From positions 62,001-126,000 of the forward strand of contig JAIYBW010000004.1 in NCBI GenBank assembly GCA_027488375.1: a stretch of 64,000 nucleotides of DNA, given 5' to 3'. Below are positions 42,301-50,402 of the stretch, piece by piece. Source of the DNA: Pseudomonadota bacterium (lineage in GTDB: Bacteria; Bdellovibrionota; Bacteriovoracia; Bacteriovoracales; Bacteriovoracaceae). A program made the position numbers and the translations under genes. The notes under the pieces were generated by a model. That model was not told where the DNA came from. It did no database searches and was given only the letters and a program-made list of their open reading frames with translations. Each line of letters begins with the position of its first letter. Positions within the stretch are counted from its first letter, which is position 1.

Positions 42301-43734
42301 TTATTGTCTTGTTCTTGAAGGTGGCTTTGAAGCCCCACCTTTAGAAAAAACTTTTTTCTTCTCTTTTTCTTTGTCATCCATAATGGCAGATAATTTCTTA
42401 CCAACATCTTCAAGTTCAGCGATAAGCTTCTTTTTCAGAAGCTCAGGAGATTTTAAAACTTTTCTAAAATCTGCCAGAGCACTCGTTTCTTCCTTGATGA
42501 GCAACTGACGTTTCTCAACCTCTTCTTTAGTCATCCGATAAATCGCCATATCCGCTAAATATTCTGAGTAGGTGAATTTCTGCTTCGAAAGATAATCGAT
42601 ATAATCCTTACGATTCGCCTTCTTTTCAGCAATCGCATAATGCTTTTCTTTAATAAAACGAATGATCTCATTATTTTTAGTTAAGCGGTCCTCATAATCT
42701 TTAATAAGAAGCTCATAGCGGCGTTTCGTCACAGCAACTCTTTGAACGGTAAAGACTTCAAGAATTTCTTCAACCGTATGAAAGACCTTGACCCCTTTTT
42801 CTGTAATAAGAGTGTAATTTGGAACGATAGAGCTCGTCGCTCCCATGACTTTTTCGACCTCTTCGAGTGCAGGTGTTTGGCCACGTTTAAAAATGAGCTC
42901 AATATTAATGATATTATCGACAGATGAATCGATATAATCTTTTAAGAAATCATTATCCATGTGCTTATTAAGGTGACGATAAATCTTCTGAGCATCATAA
43001 CCTTTAGGAACTTCAGTGATAAAAATCTTCTCACCGACTTGCTTAAAACTCATCTTGGTGATGATTCTGCCTTTCTCGTCACTATCAACTTTATCAGTGT
43101 AGTATCTAAAATAAGGCTTAACTTTCTTAATTTTGCCAGTCTCAACAAAAGAGATCATGGATTTGATAATGTCTTCATGATTGAAGCTTGGAATCACTGA
43201 TGAGAAACCAGTTCCAATTCCTTCAGCTCCATTAAGAAGCATAATAGGGAGCTTAGGAAGAAGCCCTACTGGCTCCATCACTTTTTCATCATAGTTTGGA
43301 ACCATCTCAACTTGGTTCATATCATCAAAAAGTAAGAGCTCGGCCACCTTACCGAGTTTACATTCAATGTATCGGGCAGCAGCAGCTTGAGTTTCCATCC
43401 TTTCGCCGAAGTATCCTTTTTTATCAATTAAAGGATAGTTATTGGAGAAAGTGTAATCCTGGGCCAGGTTCACAATAGACTGCTCAACTGAAGCAGGACC
43501 ATGGGGATGCAATGTGAGAACGAGACCAGTGAGTGAACTCACTTTAATCAAGCCTTTATTAGAATTCTTCCAAAGCGTGAAAAGTATTCTTCTTTGAGAA
43601 GGCTTGAGACCATCTTGCAAATAAGGAATCGCACGGTCCATCAAAGTATAAATTTGATAGGTTCTATATTCCTCTTTTACTAGGGACTCTAAAGGGACAG
43701 CAGACATTGAGTGAAGTGATTGATTCTCTTTCAT
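42301..43734 (-). CDS. Type IIA topoisomerase breakage subunit, eukaryotic/T4-like
   Basis: 477 residues, DNA-cleaving subunit of a type IIA topoisomerase. Catalytic tyrosine is Y122 in AAARYIECKL. Segments follow the eukaryotic topo II/T4 gp52 form: YLQDGLKPSQRRILF, NNYPLIDKKGYFGER and, most telling, LPIMLLNGAEGIGTGFSSVIPSFN (GyrA has NGSSGIAVGMATNIPPHN). The GyrA/ParC beta-pinwheel C-terminal domain is absent; length resembles T4 gp52 (about 440) rather than GyrA (about 850). Last 50 residues are a basic coiled coil/tail. It starts three bases after its ATPase partner. Likely relaxes or decatenates DNA rather than supercoiling it. Confidence 0.9.
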   Translation of the reverse strand: MKENQSLHSMSAVPLESLVKEEYRTYQIYTLMDRAIPYLQDGLKPSQRRILFTLWKNSNKGLIKVSSLTGLVLTLHPHGPASVEQSIVNLAQDYTFSNNYPLIDKKGYFGERMETQAAAARYIECKLGKVAELLLFDDMNQVEMVPNYDEKVMEPVGLLPKLPIMLLNGAEGIGTGFSSVIPSFNHEDIIKSMISFVETGKIKKVKPYFRYYTDKVDSDEKGRIITKMSFKQVGEKIFITEVPKGYDAQKIYRHLNKHMDNDFLKDYIDSSVDNIINIELIFKRGQTPALEEVEKVMGATSSIVPNYTLITEKGVKVFHTVEEILEVFTVQRVAVTKRRYELLIKDYEDRLTKNNEIIRFIKEKHYAIAEKKANRKDYIDYLSKQKFTYSEYLADMAIYRMTKEEVEKRQLLIKEETSALADFRKVLKSPELLKKKLIAELEDVGKKLSAIMDDKEKEKKKVFSKGGASKPPSRTRQ

Positions 43735-43737
43735 AAA

Positions 43738-45768
43738 TTAAGCTCTTGATTCACGGGCAGCTTTCTTTTTGGCTGCTTTATTTCCTGCAATTATATTAGT
43801 TAAATCGACATCAATTTCATCTGAATCGATGAGAAGATCCTTACGTAGTTGAGACTCTTTACCAAAACAAGTCTCAAGCATACTCTTTGAAGCCTTCATG
43901 TCTTTGACAGATATTTTTGTAAAATCTTTTCTATTAAGAACATGTTTAAAAGCTTCTTGGCTCATTTCACCAAGTCCCTTATTTCTCATGATCTCTTTAA
44001 TCTTAAGATCCTTTCTTACTTTTAATTTCTCAAGTTCGTCTGGAGACTCACAGTAGATCGTTCCTTTATCCGTAACAACCTCGAAAAGTGGAGCCTTCGC
44101 AATTTGTATCATCCCCATCTCAAACATTTCAGGCCAGAAGGTGAAGAAGAAATTAGTCAATAAAGTGTTAATGTGACCACCGTCAACATCAGAGTCCGCA
44201 AGAAATACAATTTTTGAGTAACGTAGTTCAGCTGGATCAGCTTTCTGGCCTATCGCTAAACCGATTGAGCTCATGATGTCGGCGAATTCTTGGTTTTCTA
44301 AAACTTCTTTAATAGAAGCTTGAGAAACGTTCATCGGCTTACCTTTGAGTGCAATTCCACCTTGGTATAATTTATCACGGGCAGAACGTAACCCACCAAT
44401 GGCTGAATCTCCTTCACAAATAAAAAGTGCACACTTTGTGCGGTCTTTTCTTTCATTAGCATCTAAGAGTTTTTCAACCCTTTGCTTTTTACCTTTTTTG
44501 GCAAGTTTTGAAGCATCTTTAAGATCCATTAAACGCTGACGAGAACGAGCACGTTCAAGAATGTGATCAAGGAGCTCTTGATTTTTTCTCATGAACTTTG
44601 CCACACCATCGGCCATAAAAGTTTCAAGTGCTTTCTCTAGGAGAGCATCTCTGACTAATTTTCTTTTCGTTTGTGACTCAAATCTTGGATTAGGCATGAT
44701 AATACCAATCACAAAAGTGAAACCTGCGAGGACATCGTTATCAACCAATGTTAACTTATCCTTTTTGGCCGTTCTTTCTAGCTTTTCCTTAACAGAATTA
44801 ATGAATAAACGCTTAATTCGATCGTGGTGAAAACCACCATCATAGGTTGGTGTCGAGTTAACAAAAGAGATCATTTTCTCTTTGTCATCGGACTTTTTAT
44901 CGAAACAAAGGGAAAGATGGATATCATAACGGGCCTTAACTTTTGCCCCTTTGATATTCGTAGTCTCATATTCAAAAACCTCGTCACCGAAAAGTTGGGC
45001 CGAGTTCGGATCAATTCTTGAAGCTAACTCGAACAAACCCTTCTTATACATGTACTTTTCATCATTATAATAGAAAGTAAGGCCTGGATTATTGTAGGCA
45101 AGATCGATAATTCTCTTACGGAGTAATTCTTTATCGATCACTTGATTCTTATAAACTTCTTTGGCCAAAGTAAGTTCAACTTTAACGCCTGATGGGCCTT
45201 TAAAAGGCTTTTCTTTACTCTTTTTTATATGAAGAGCACCATCAGTAAATTCGTAGGTTTGCTCTTTCTTAGAGTTGTAGTGACGAATGGTAGCGCGAAA
45301 CAAATCTGAAGTTAAACAAGTGGCAGAGGCCCCAAGACCATTCTGCCCGAGAGTCCGATAAAGGAATCCTTTATCATCGACTTCTTCATCTTTAAATTTT
45401 GAACCCGTTCGAAATTCAGTATAAACATCTTTGATTTTTGCTAGAGGAAAACCAATTCCATTATCTTGGACTGTCACCAGCTTGGCATCGTCAGAAAGAT
45501 CGACATGGATCTCAGTTACGTGACCACGGTAAAATTCATCAATACTGTTATCAAGGATTTCTTCAATCGCCTTAGATTTGGCCTGATGAAACTTAACCGT
45601 TTTAAACTCAAGGGAATCCTTGGTGTAAATATAAGTATCAAGATCTTCGATATCATTACTTCCAAAAACCAAAGTTACCCGGTTTCGACAATGCCATCGC
45701 TGATCTTTGCTTTCAATTAAAGCTTCTTTGACCTTTGAACTTTTGCGTTTTACTTCTTCGACTGCCAT
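43738..45768 (-). CDS. Type IIA topoisomerase ATPase/TOPRIM subunit
   Basis: ATG at 45768 follows AAGGAG; 676 residues. It is the GyrB/ParE-like partner of the next gene. GHKL ATPase marks: E70 and N74 in EEILDNSIDE, VQDNGIGFP, and the lid LGQNGLGASATCLTSDLF. TOPRIM marks: ALFICEGDSAIGGLRSARD and FLADSDVDGGHINTLL, then KGLGEMS. The N-terminal R-x-x-MYIG motif of GyrB reads RNRVTLVFGS. Insertions common in gyrase GyrB are lacking. The C-terminal tail is Lys/Ala-rich. Bacteria usually have GyrB elsewhere too, so this would be a second, ParE-replacing enzyme. Confidence 0.92.
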   Translation of the reverse strand: MAVEEVKRKSSKVKEALIESKDQRWHCRNRVTLVFGSNDIEDLDTYIYTKDSLEFKTVKFHQAKSKAIEEILDNSIDEFYRGHVTEIHVDLSDDAKLVTVQDNGIGFPLAKIKDVYTEFRTGSKFKDEEVDDKGFLYRTLGQNGLGASATCLTSDLFRATIRHYNSKKEQTYEFTDGALHIKKSKEKPFKGPSGVKVELTLAKEVYKNQVIDKELLRKRIIDLAYNNPGLTFYYNDEKYMYKKGLFELASRIDPNSAQLFGDEVFEYETTNIKGAKVKARYDIHLSLCFDKKSDDKEKMISFVNSTPTYDGGFHHDRIKRLFINSVKEKLERTAKKDKLTLVDNDVLAGFTFVIGIIMPNPRFESQTKRKLVRDALLEKALETFMADGVAKFMRKNQELLDHILERARSRQRLMDLKDASKLAKKGKKQRVEKLLDANERKDRTKCALFICEGDSAIGGLRSARDKLYQGGIALKGKPMNVSQASIKEVLENQEFADIMSSIGLAIGQKADPAELRYSKIVFLADSDVDGGHINTLLTNFFFTFWPEMFEMGMIQIAKAPLFEVVTDKGTIYCESPDELEKLKVRKDLKIKEIMRNKGLGEMSQEAFKHVLNRKDFTKISVKDMKASKSMLETCFGKESQLRKDLLIDSDEIDVDLTNIIAGNKAAKKKAARESRA

Positions 45769-45847
45769 AGTCAAAAGCTCCTTTAGAGTTGCATAATGAA
45801 AAATCAATAGGATAAGATTAAGGTGTCATAGAACAATAGGTCAACAC

Positions 45848-46483
45848 ATGAGATATCAATTTTTTCTAATAGCCCTGTGCGCAATCTTAACGACAAGCAT
45901 TAATGCTCAAGTTAAAATTGACCTTTCCTCTGCCTTCCAAAAACCTGTTTTTGAGGAGCTTAAATCTTTTTACTCACCTTCTGAAGGACAATTAGAAGAA
46001 ATCTTAAAAGGTCATGTTATTTCCGTTGGTAAAGTCACTTCACCAACAGAAAAAGAACAGAAACTTTTTTTATTTGTAGCTGGCCTACATCCCCGAAATT
46101 GCACTAGGGCCATGAGAAAAATATCTTTTTATGAAAATTACTCTGAGTACATGGATTTTATAAAAAAGAGTGAATATAGCGATGAGAAAGAAACCGTATT
46201 TTTTGTTATGGATCATACTCTTCTCCCGTTTGCGATGAACTTAACCTTCAAAATTCCACGGATAAAAAAACCCGGAGTCTATCCCTTCACTTTCGAGCAT
46301 GGTTTTTTAAAAGACCTCAAAGGCAATATCATAGTTAAAGATATTGGAAAGTATTGTTTACTAGGACTTAAAACTGACTGGCAGGGTCCGGAAACCAGAA
46401 TTCCCAATATCGCCTTCTCTTTATTCACTCAAACCGTTGGCAAGTTAGGTCTAGAGCATTTGATCAGGGTTTCTCTATTTTAA
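45848..46483 (+). CDS. Exported hypothetical protein (211 aa)
   Basis: Signal peptide MRYQFFLIALCAILTTSINAQ. The mature part is about 190 residues of mixed strands and loops with two cysteines, one in HPRNCTRAM and one in KYCLLGL, that could pair. Sequences such as FVMDHTLLPFAMNLTFKIPRIKKPGVYPFTFEHGF suggest a beta-sandwich. I recognise no family. AGGT six bases before the ATG is the ribosome site. It is divergent from the topoisomerase operon. Confidence 0.7.
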   Translation: MRYQFFLIALCAILTTSINAQVKIDLSSAFQKPVFEELKSFYSPSEGQLEEILKGHVISVGKVTSPTEKEQKLFLFVAGLHPRNCTRAMRKISFYENYSEYMDFIKKSEYSDEKETVFFVMDHTLLPFAMNLTFKIPRIKKPGVYPFTFEHGFLKDLKGNIIVKDIGKYCLLGLKTDWQGPETRIPNIAFSLFTQTVGKLGLEHLIRVSLF

Positions 46484-46525
46484 TTACTTTTCAAATCCAG
46501 ATCGAGACATTATCTTCTTGCACTC

Positions 46526-46963
46526 ATGGAAGTTTTAAGAATTAAGGCCATTGATACACATCCGATTAGGCACAAAATGTTGCGCCCAAATGGAACTATT
46601 GAAGACTGCATCTTTCAAGGGGATGGAGACGAGCTCACATTCCATCTAGGGGCATTTGTTGATAAAAAACTTGTCAGCGTTGCTTCTTTTTATTTTGAGA
46701 AACATCCTAATTTTCAAGATCCCTATCAGTTTCGCTTAAGAGGAATGGCCACATTGCCTGATTTTCAAGGACTAGGTCTAAGCTCTGCCCTCTTGAGGAC
46801 GGCTTTCCCCGTGATTAAGCAAAATCAGTGTACTCTCTTATGGTGCAATGCTAGAGAAAAAGCTCTGGGTTTCTATTCAAAAGTCGGGTTTGCTCCAAGT
46901 GGCGACATTTTCACTATCCCTCAAATTGGAAAGCATCAATTAATGTCGATCAAGATTGATTAA
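46526..46963 (+). CDS. GNAT-family N-acetyltransferase
   Basis: A 145-residue GNAT: strand GAFVDKKLVSVASFYFEK, then FRLRGMATLPDFQGLGLSSALLRTAFP with the acetyl-CoA loop Q-G-x-G-L-S, then LLWCNAREKALGFYSKVGFAPSGDIF, the classical N/A..FYxKxGF end. This part resembles the small PhnO/ElaA-like acetyltransferases. Target unknown. No good Shine-Dalgarno is seen before the ATG. It overlaps the following convergent gene by four bases. Confidence 0.88.
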   Translation: MEVLRIKAIDTHPIRHKMLRPNGTIEDCIFQGDGDELTFHLGAFVDKKLVSVASFYFEKHPNFQDPYQFRLRGMATLPDFQGLGLSSALLRTAFPVIKQNQCTLLWCNAREKALGFYSKVGFAPSGDIFTIPQIGKHQLMSIKID

Positions 46964-47331
46964 AATTTAATTTCTTTTTGCTGCCAAATAGGTCCAATAC
47001 AAAACCGATATCCCACATTTTGAGAAACCAAAAAGAGTTGCTTTTGGAAACAAGACTTTTTATTAGGCAATTCGCCAATTGGGGCGCAGCTCATTTGCTC
47101 TTTCTTAAAGTGTAAATCTTCACTTCGCTTTTTTTCACATTCTTTATAATAACTTTCAAGCACACAGGTCCAATGGTTTTGAACACAATCATAAATAAGA
47201 AAGGGCCCGGCTTCATAATCCTCAGAAATGATATCTACTTTTGGATCATACCCATTAAGAACTTTTTCCCCGCTGTCAGCAAGGGAAGTGTTTACCAATA
47301 AAAAGTAGAAAAGCATCAACTTGAGAAGCAT
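46960..47331 (-). CDS. Small exported cysteine-rich protein (123 aa)
   Basis: Signal peptide MLLKLMLFYFLLVNTSLADS. The mature 104 residues hold seven cysteines (YDCVQNHWTCVLESYYKECEKK, MSCAPIGELPNKKSCFQK, YRFCIG), which suggests several disulfides and a periplasmic or secreted location. No family known to me. A GCCGATAA box with TAAT 15 bases before it is the best sigma-28 candidate in the window and ends 29 bases before the ATG, so expression with motility genes is possible. Confidence 0.72.
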   Translation of the reverse strand: MLLKLMLFYFLLVNTSLADSGEKVLNGYDPKVDIISEDYEAGPFLIYDCVQNHWTCVLESYYKECEKKRSEDLHFKKEQMSCAPIGELPNKKSCFQKQLFLVSQNVGYRFCIGPIWQQKEIKF

Positions 47332-47360
47332 TTTATGTTACCTTTAGAAAACTAATAAAC

Positions 47361-47387
47361 TTATCGGCCGAATTAACTTATCAATTA
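47361..47387 (-). promoter_or_regulatory. Candidate sigma-28 promoter of the cysteine-rich protein
   Basis: On the minus strand TAAT, a 15-base spacer, then GCCGATAA: three of four and eight of eight bases match the FliA consensus TAAA-N15-GCCGATAA. The element ends 29 bases before the ATG at 47331, a normal promoter distance. Confidence 0.5.
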
Positions 47388-47398
47388 AGGATCGAATT

Positions 47399-49144
47399 GT
47401 GTTTTGCTATCATGATCAATTTCGTCAAGAACTTGCCCAGTGCCTTTCTCTAGGTATTAAGAATGCTTTTTCCCTAGAAGTCGCATGGGAAAAGATCTAC
47501 AGCTTACTCGGGCCCACCCCCTCAAAGGATGCCGGCGACATTGCCTTCCCTCTTTTTATCGTGGCCAAAGACGCAAAAACCAATCCTGCCCAGGCGGCAA
47601 AAAGCTTAGATGCGGCGATAAGTGAGCTTCCCTCTTTTGTGACGTCTAAGGTCGCTATGGGGCCGTATTTGAATTTCTTTTTTGATTTTTCCGCTATCGC
47701 TAAAAATTTGATCCCAAGCTTTGTTTCTGGAGATTTTTACAAGCAAAAGCTCTCAGAGAATATGCCTAGAACAATGATCGAATATTCTCAACCCAACACT
47801 CATAAAGAGCTTCACGTCGGGCATATGAGAAATCTATGTTACGGGGACGCTCTTATTCGTCTTCATCGCTATACTGGTTTTGACATCGTCGCCTCAACCT
47901 TTCCAGGAGATGTGGGTACTCACGTGGCCAAATGCTTGTGGTACTTGAAATATCACAATAAGGAAGCTGTTCCAGAAAAAAGAAAAGGGGCCTGGCTTGG
48001 GGCCATGTACTCAACGGCCCACAATAAGCTTGAGGAAGAAAAAGGCTCTGAAAAAGAAGCTCAGAATCGTGAACAATTAACCATGATTCTTAAGCAGCTG
48101 GAACAAAAATCTGGTGAGTTTTTTGAGCTCTGGAAAGAGACTCGTCAATGGTCAATAGACCTCATGACTGAAATTTATAAGTGGGCCGATGTTAAATTTG
48201 ATGTCTGGTATTGGGAGTCTGAGGTTGATTCTGATTCAGTTAAACTCGCCCGTGACTATCATGAAAAAGGCCTCTTCATTGAAGATAAGGGATGTATTGG
48301 AGTAGATTTAGAGCCCTATAAGCTCGGCTTCTGTATGTTGCTCAAAACAGACGGCAATGGACTTTATGCGACTAAAGACATTGAACTTGCTCGCAGAAAA
48401 TTTCAAGACTTCCATATCGAAAAAAATCTCTATGTTGTGGATAAACGCCAAGAGCATCACTTTAAACAAGTTTTTAAAGTCCTTGAACTCATGGGCTTTG
48501 AAAATGCCAAAAAATGCCAACACCTTCAGTACGATTTTGTTGAACTTCCAGATGGCGCCATGAGTTCCCGTAAAGGAAATATCATTCCCTTGCAAAGTCT
48601 TATTGAAAATATGGTGAAGATGATTAAGGAGCAATACCTTGCTCGCTATACCAATGAATGGTCACCAGAGGAAATTGAACAAACGGCCCAAATAGTCGCT
48701 AAAGGGGCCATTAAGTACGGCATGACGAGAATTGATCCTGGGAAGAAGATTGTTTTTGATATGAAAGAATGGCTCAAGCTTGATGGAGAGTCGGGCCCCT
48801 ACATCCAGTATGCCTATGCCAGAATTAACTCTATGGTCAATAAACTTGGGGAACCAAAAGATTTAACTTTAAAAATAGAAATGCCTCAAGAGAAAGAACT
48901 TGTGGCCACTCTTATGATTTTTCATCACGTAGTTCAGCAGGCGACAGAACAGTATAAACCCTCGGTCCTCACGGCCTATCTCTATGACCTCTCACGGGCC
49001 TATAATAGCTTTTACGCTGAATGCCCAGTGGGATCATCTGAGGAGCCCATACGGTCATCAAGACTTATGCTTTCCAAAGCGACGGCACTCACTCTCAAAA
49101 AGGGTCTCTCACTTTTGGGAATTGAAGCACCAGAAAAAATGTAA
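47399..49144 (+). CDS. argS: Arginyl-tRNA synthetase
   Basis: A 581-residue class I synthetase that charges tRNA-Arg. The HIGH motif reads HVGH in ELHVGHMRNLCYGDAL; the KMSKS position is MSSRKGN, the ArgS-typical form in which the last lysine is displaced. N-terminal Add-1 domain (1-110), catalytic core and C-terminal DALR anticodon-binding domain (YDLSRAYNSFYAECPV) are all present. Start is GTG at 47399 with AAGGA nine bases before it. It is single and the only tRNA-related gene besides trmK here. Confidence 0.95.
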   Translation: MFCYHDQFRQELAQCLSLGIKNAFSLEVAWEKIYSLLGPTPSKDAGDIAFPLFIVAKDAKTNPAQAAKSLDAAISELPSFVTSKVAMGPYLNFFFDFSAIAKNLIPSFVSGDFYKQKLSENMPRTMIEYSQPNTHKELHVGHMRNLCYGDALIRLHRYTGFDIVASTFPGDVGTHVAKCLWYLKYHNKEAVPEKRKGAWLGAMYSTAHNKLEEEKGSEKEAQNREQLTMILKQLEQKSGEFFELWKETRQWSIDLMTEIYKWADVKFDVWYWESEVDSDSVKLARDYHEKGLFIEDKGCIGVDLEPYKLGFCMLLKTDGNGLYATKDIELARRKFQDFHIEKNLYVVDKRQEHHFKQVFKVLELMGFENAKKCQHLQYDFVELPDGAMSSRKGNIIPLQSLIENMVKMIKEQYLARYTNEWSPEEIEQTAQIVAKGAIKYGMTRIDPGKKIVFDMKEWLKLDGESGPYIQYAYARINSMVNKLGEPKDLTLKIEMPQEKELVATLMIFHHVVQQATEQYKPSVLTAYLYDLSRAYNSFYAECPVGSSEEPIRSSRLMLSKATALTLKKGLSLLGIEAPEKM

Positions 49145-49198
49145 GGAACTGCCCATCTCATAATTTACAAGCATGAGAACTCATTAGTTTCAAAAATT

Positions 49199-49227
49199 TT
49201 GCGAAAAAGATTAACATTGTTTATAAT
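49199..49227 (+). promoter_or_regulatory. Sigma-70-type promoter of the FHA gene, leaderless
   Basis: TTGCGA (49199-49204), a 17-base spacer and a perfect TATAAT (49222-49227). The -10 ends six bases before the ATG at 49234, so the mRNA should start at the A of ATG. No Shine-Dalgarno can exist in such an mRNA. Confidence 0.6.
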
Positions 49228-49233
49228 AGACTA

Positions 49234-49845
49234 ATGAGAATTTTTCTTACTTTAATAAATGGTGAACAGATTGAATACAATTCTGATCTTAGTAATGTCA
49301 TCATTGGAAGATCTCAAAAATGCGATCTCGTCATTCAACATGAAGCAATGTCAAGGACTCACTGTAAGCTAGAAATCAAAGATGGAGAACTCTATATAAC
49401 TGATCTTGGAAGTATAAATGGAGTTTTTATTGATGGAGAAAGAATCCCATCAAATTCATCAGTACCATTCCAAACCTTTTTACATTTGTCATTTGGTGCT
49501 GTGACCAGTGCTCAAGTAGAGATAGACGAAGTAACAAGAATTGGCGTGAACTCACTTATTAATCAAAAAAAATCTTCTCATTCTAACAGCATTGAGATAG
49601 CCAAAAAAAATGCTCCCAGTTTTCCGGCCAGTAAGGATGATAAAAATTTAAAAAATGGCTCAAAAAGTACTGCAAAGGGCAGTGCTAAAAAAGAAAAACA
49701 AACCTTCGTATTAAATTTCATTATTTTATTAACACTTCTTATTGCTATTTATTTCTATTTTTATCAAGACCAGTTTATGAACACGAACTCGCAAGAGGAT
49801 GAAAGTTCACAGATCCAAGCTATTGAAAACAAAGATGATTTCTAA
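49234..49845 (+). CDS. FHA-domain protein with C-terminal membrane anchor
   Basis: 203 residues. Residues 1-80 are a forkhead-associated domain, which binds phosphothreonine: IGRSQKCDLVIQHEAMSRTHCKLEIKDGELYITDLGSINGVFIDGERI carries the GR, S..H and NG signature residues. A Ser/Lys-rich linker follows (about 110-155), then one membrane helix (FIILLTLLIAIYFYFYQ, about 165-182) and an acidic tail. It presumably ties a Ser/Thr-kinase signal to the inner membrane; no kinase is in this window. Translation probably begins on a leaderless mRNA. Confidence 0.88.
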   Translation: MRIFLTLINGEQIEYNSDLSNVIIGRSQKCDLVIQHEAMSRTHCKLEIKDGELYITDLGSINGVFIDGERIPSNSSVPFQTFLHLSFGAVTSAQVEIDEVTRIGVNSLINQKKSSHSNSIEIAKKNAPSFPASKDDKNLKNGSKSTAKGSAKKEKQTFVLNFIILLTLLIAIYFYFYQDQFMNTNSQEDESSQIQAIENKDDF

Positions 49846-49862
49846 AACAAAGAAATACGTGC

Positions 49863-49916
49863 ATTTTTAACTTATTTGAGCTAAAGTGCCTCTCCAGAAA
49901 CAAATAAGTTAAAAAT
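49863..49916. promoter_or_regulatory. 16-bp perfect inverted repeat upstream of the Rrf2-suf operon
   Basis: ATTTTTAACTTATTTG (49863-49878) and CAAATAAGTTAAAAAT (49901-49916) are perfect inverted copies separated by 22 bases, ending 12 bases before the ATG at 49929. It could be two operator sites for the Rrf2 regulator, or an mRNA leader hairpin with a 22-base loop; no T-run follows. Confidence 0.55.
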
Positions 49917-49928
49917 TGGCGTATTTCT

Positions 49929-50402
49929 ATGATTAAAATAAATCGCAAAGTTGAGTATGCCCTGATGGTGCTGAAGCTCATGTCAGATAAAGGGGCCCAA
50001 GAATTAACTACGGCCAGGGAAGTCTGTGACAGATACGAGACTCCCTTTGATACCACGGCCAAAGTTATGCAACTCATGAATGCCACTGGAATTCTCCAAT
50101 CCCAAAAAGGGGTTAAGGGTGGATATCACTTGGCCAAAAGCCTCGATACAATTTCTTATTTTGACCTCGTTGAAATGATTGAAGGAAAAAGCTTCATGAT
50201 GGATTGTCATGAGGGCCCATGTGAACTCATTCACAAATGCAATATTTCTCAACCCATTAAAAGACTCAATGATTACATCATAAATATTTTTAGCAGCCTC
50301 ACTCTTAATGAACTCCTTGCTGAAGATAATCTACTTGCCCTCAAAACCATACCGACACGGACGGTTGAGAATTGTCCACTCGTCACTAAGGCCAATCCAT
50401 GA
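49929..50402 (+). CDS. Rrf2/IscR-like Fe-S-sensing regulator of the suf operon
   Basis: 157 residues, an Rrf2-family winged helix: [18 protein letters not shown] at the start, recognition part [29 protein letters not shown] and the effector segment [14 protein letters not shown] with cysteines spaced C-x4-C-x5-C, close to IscR's C-x5-C-x5-C cluster ligands. Such proteins bind a [2Fe-2S] cluster and repress Fe-S assembly genes when cluster supply is sufficient. It overlaps sufB by four bases, so repressor and target are co-translated. The inverted repeat just upstream is a natural autoregulatory site (inference). Confidence 0.9.
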   Translation: MIKINRKVEYALMVLKLMSDKGAQELTTAREVCDRYETPFDTTAKVMQLMNATGILQSQKGVKGGYHLAKSLDTISYFDLVEMIEGKSFMMDCHEGPCELIHKCNISQPIKRLNDYIINIFSSLTLNELLAEDNLLALKTIPTRTVENCPLVTKANP

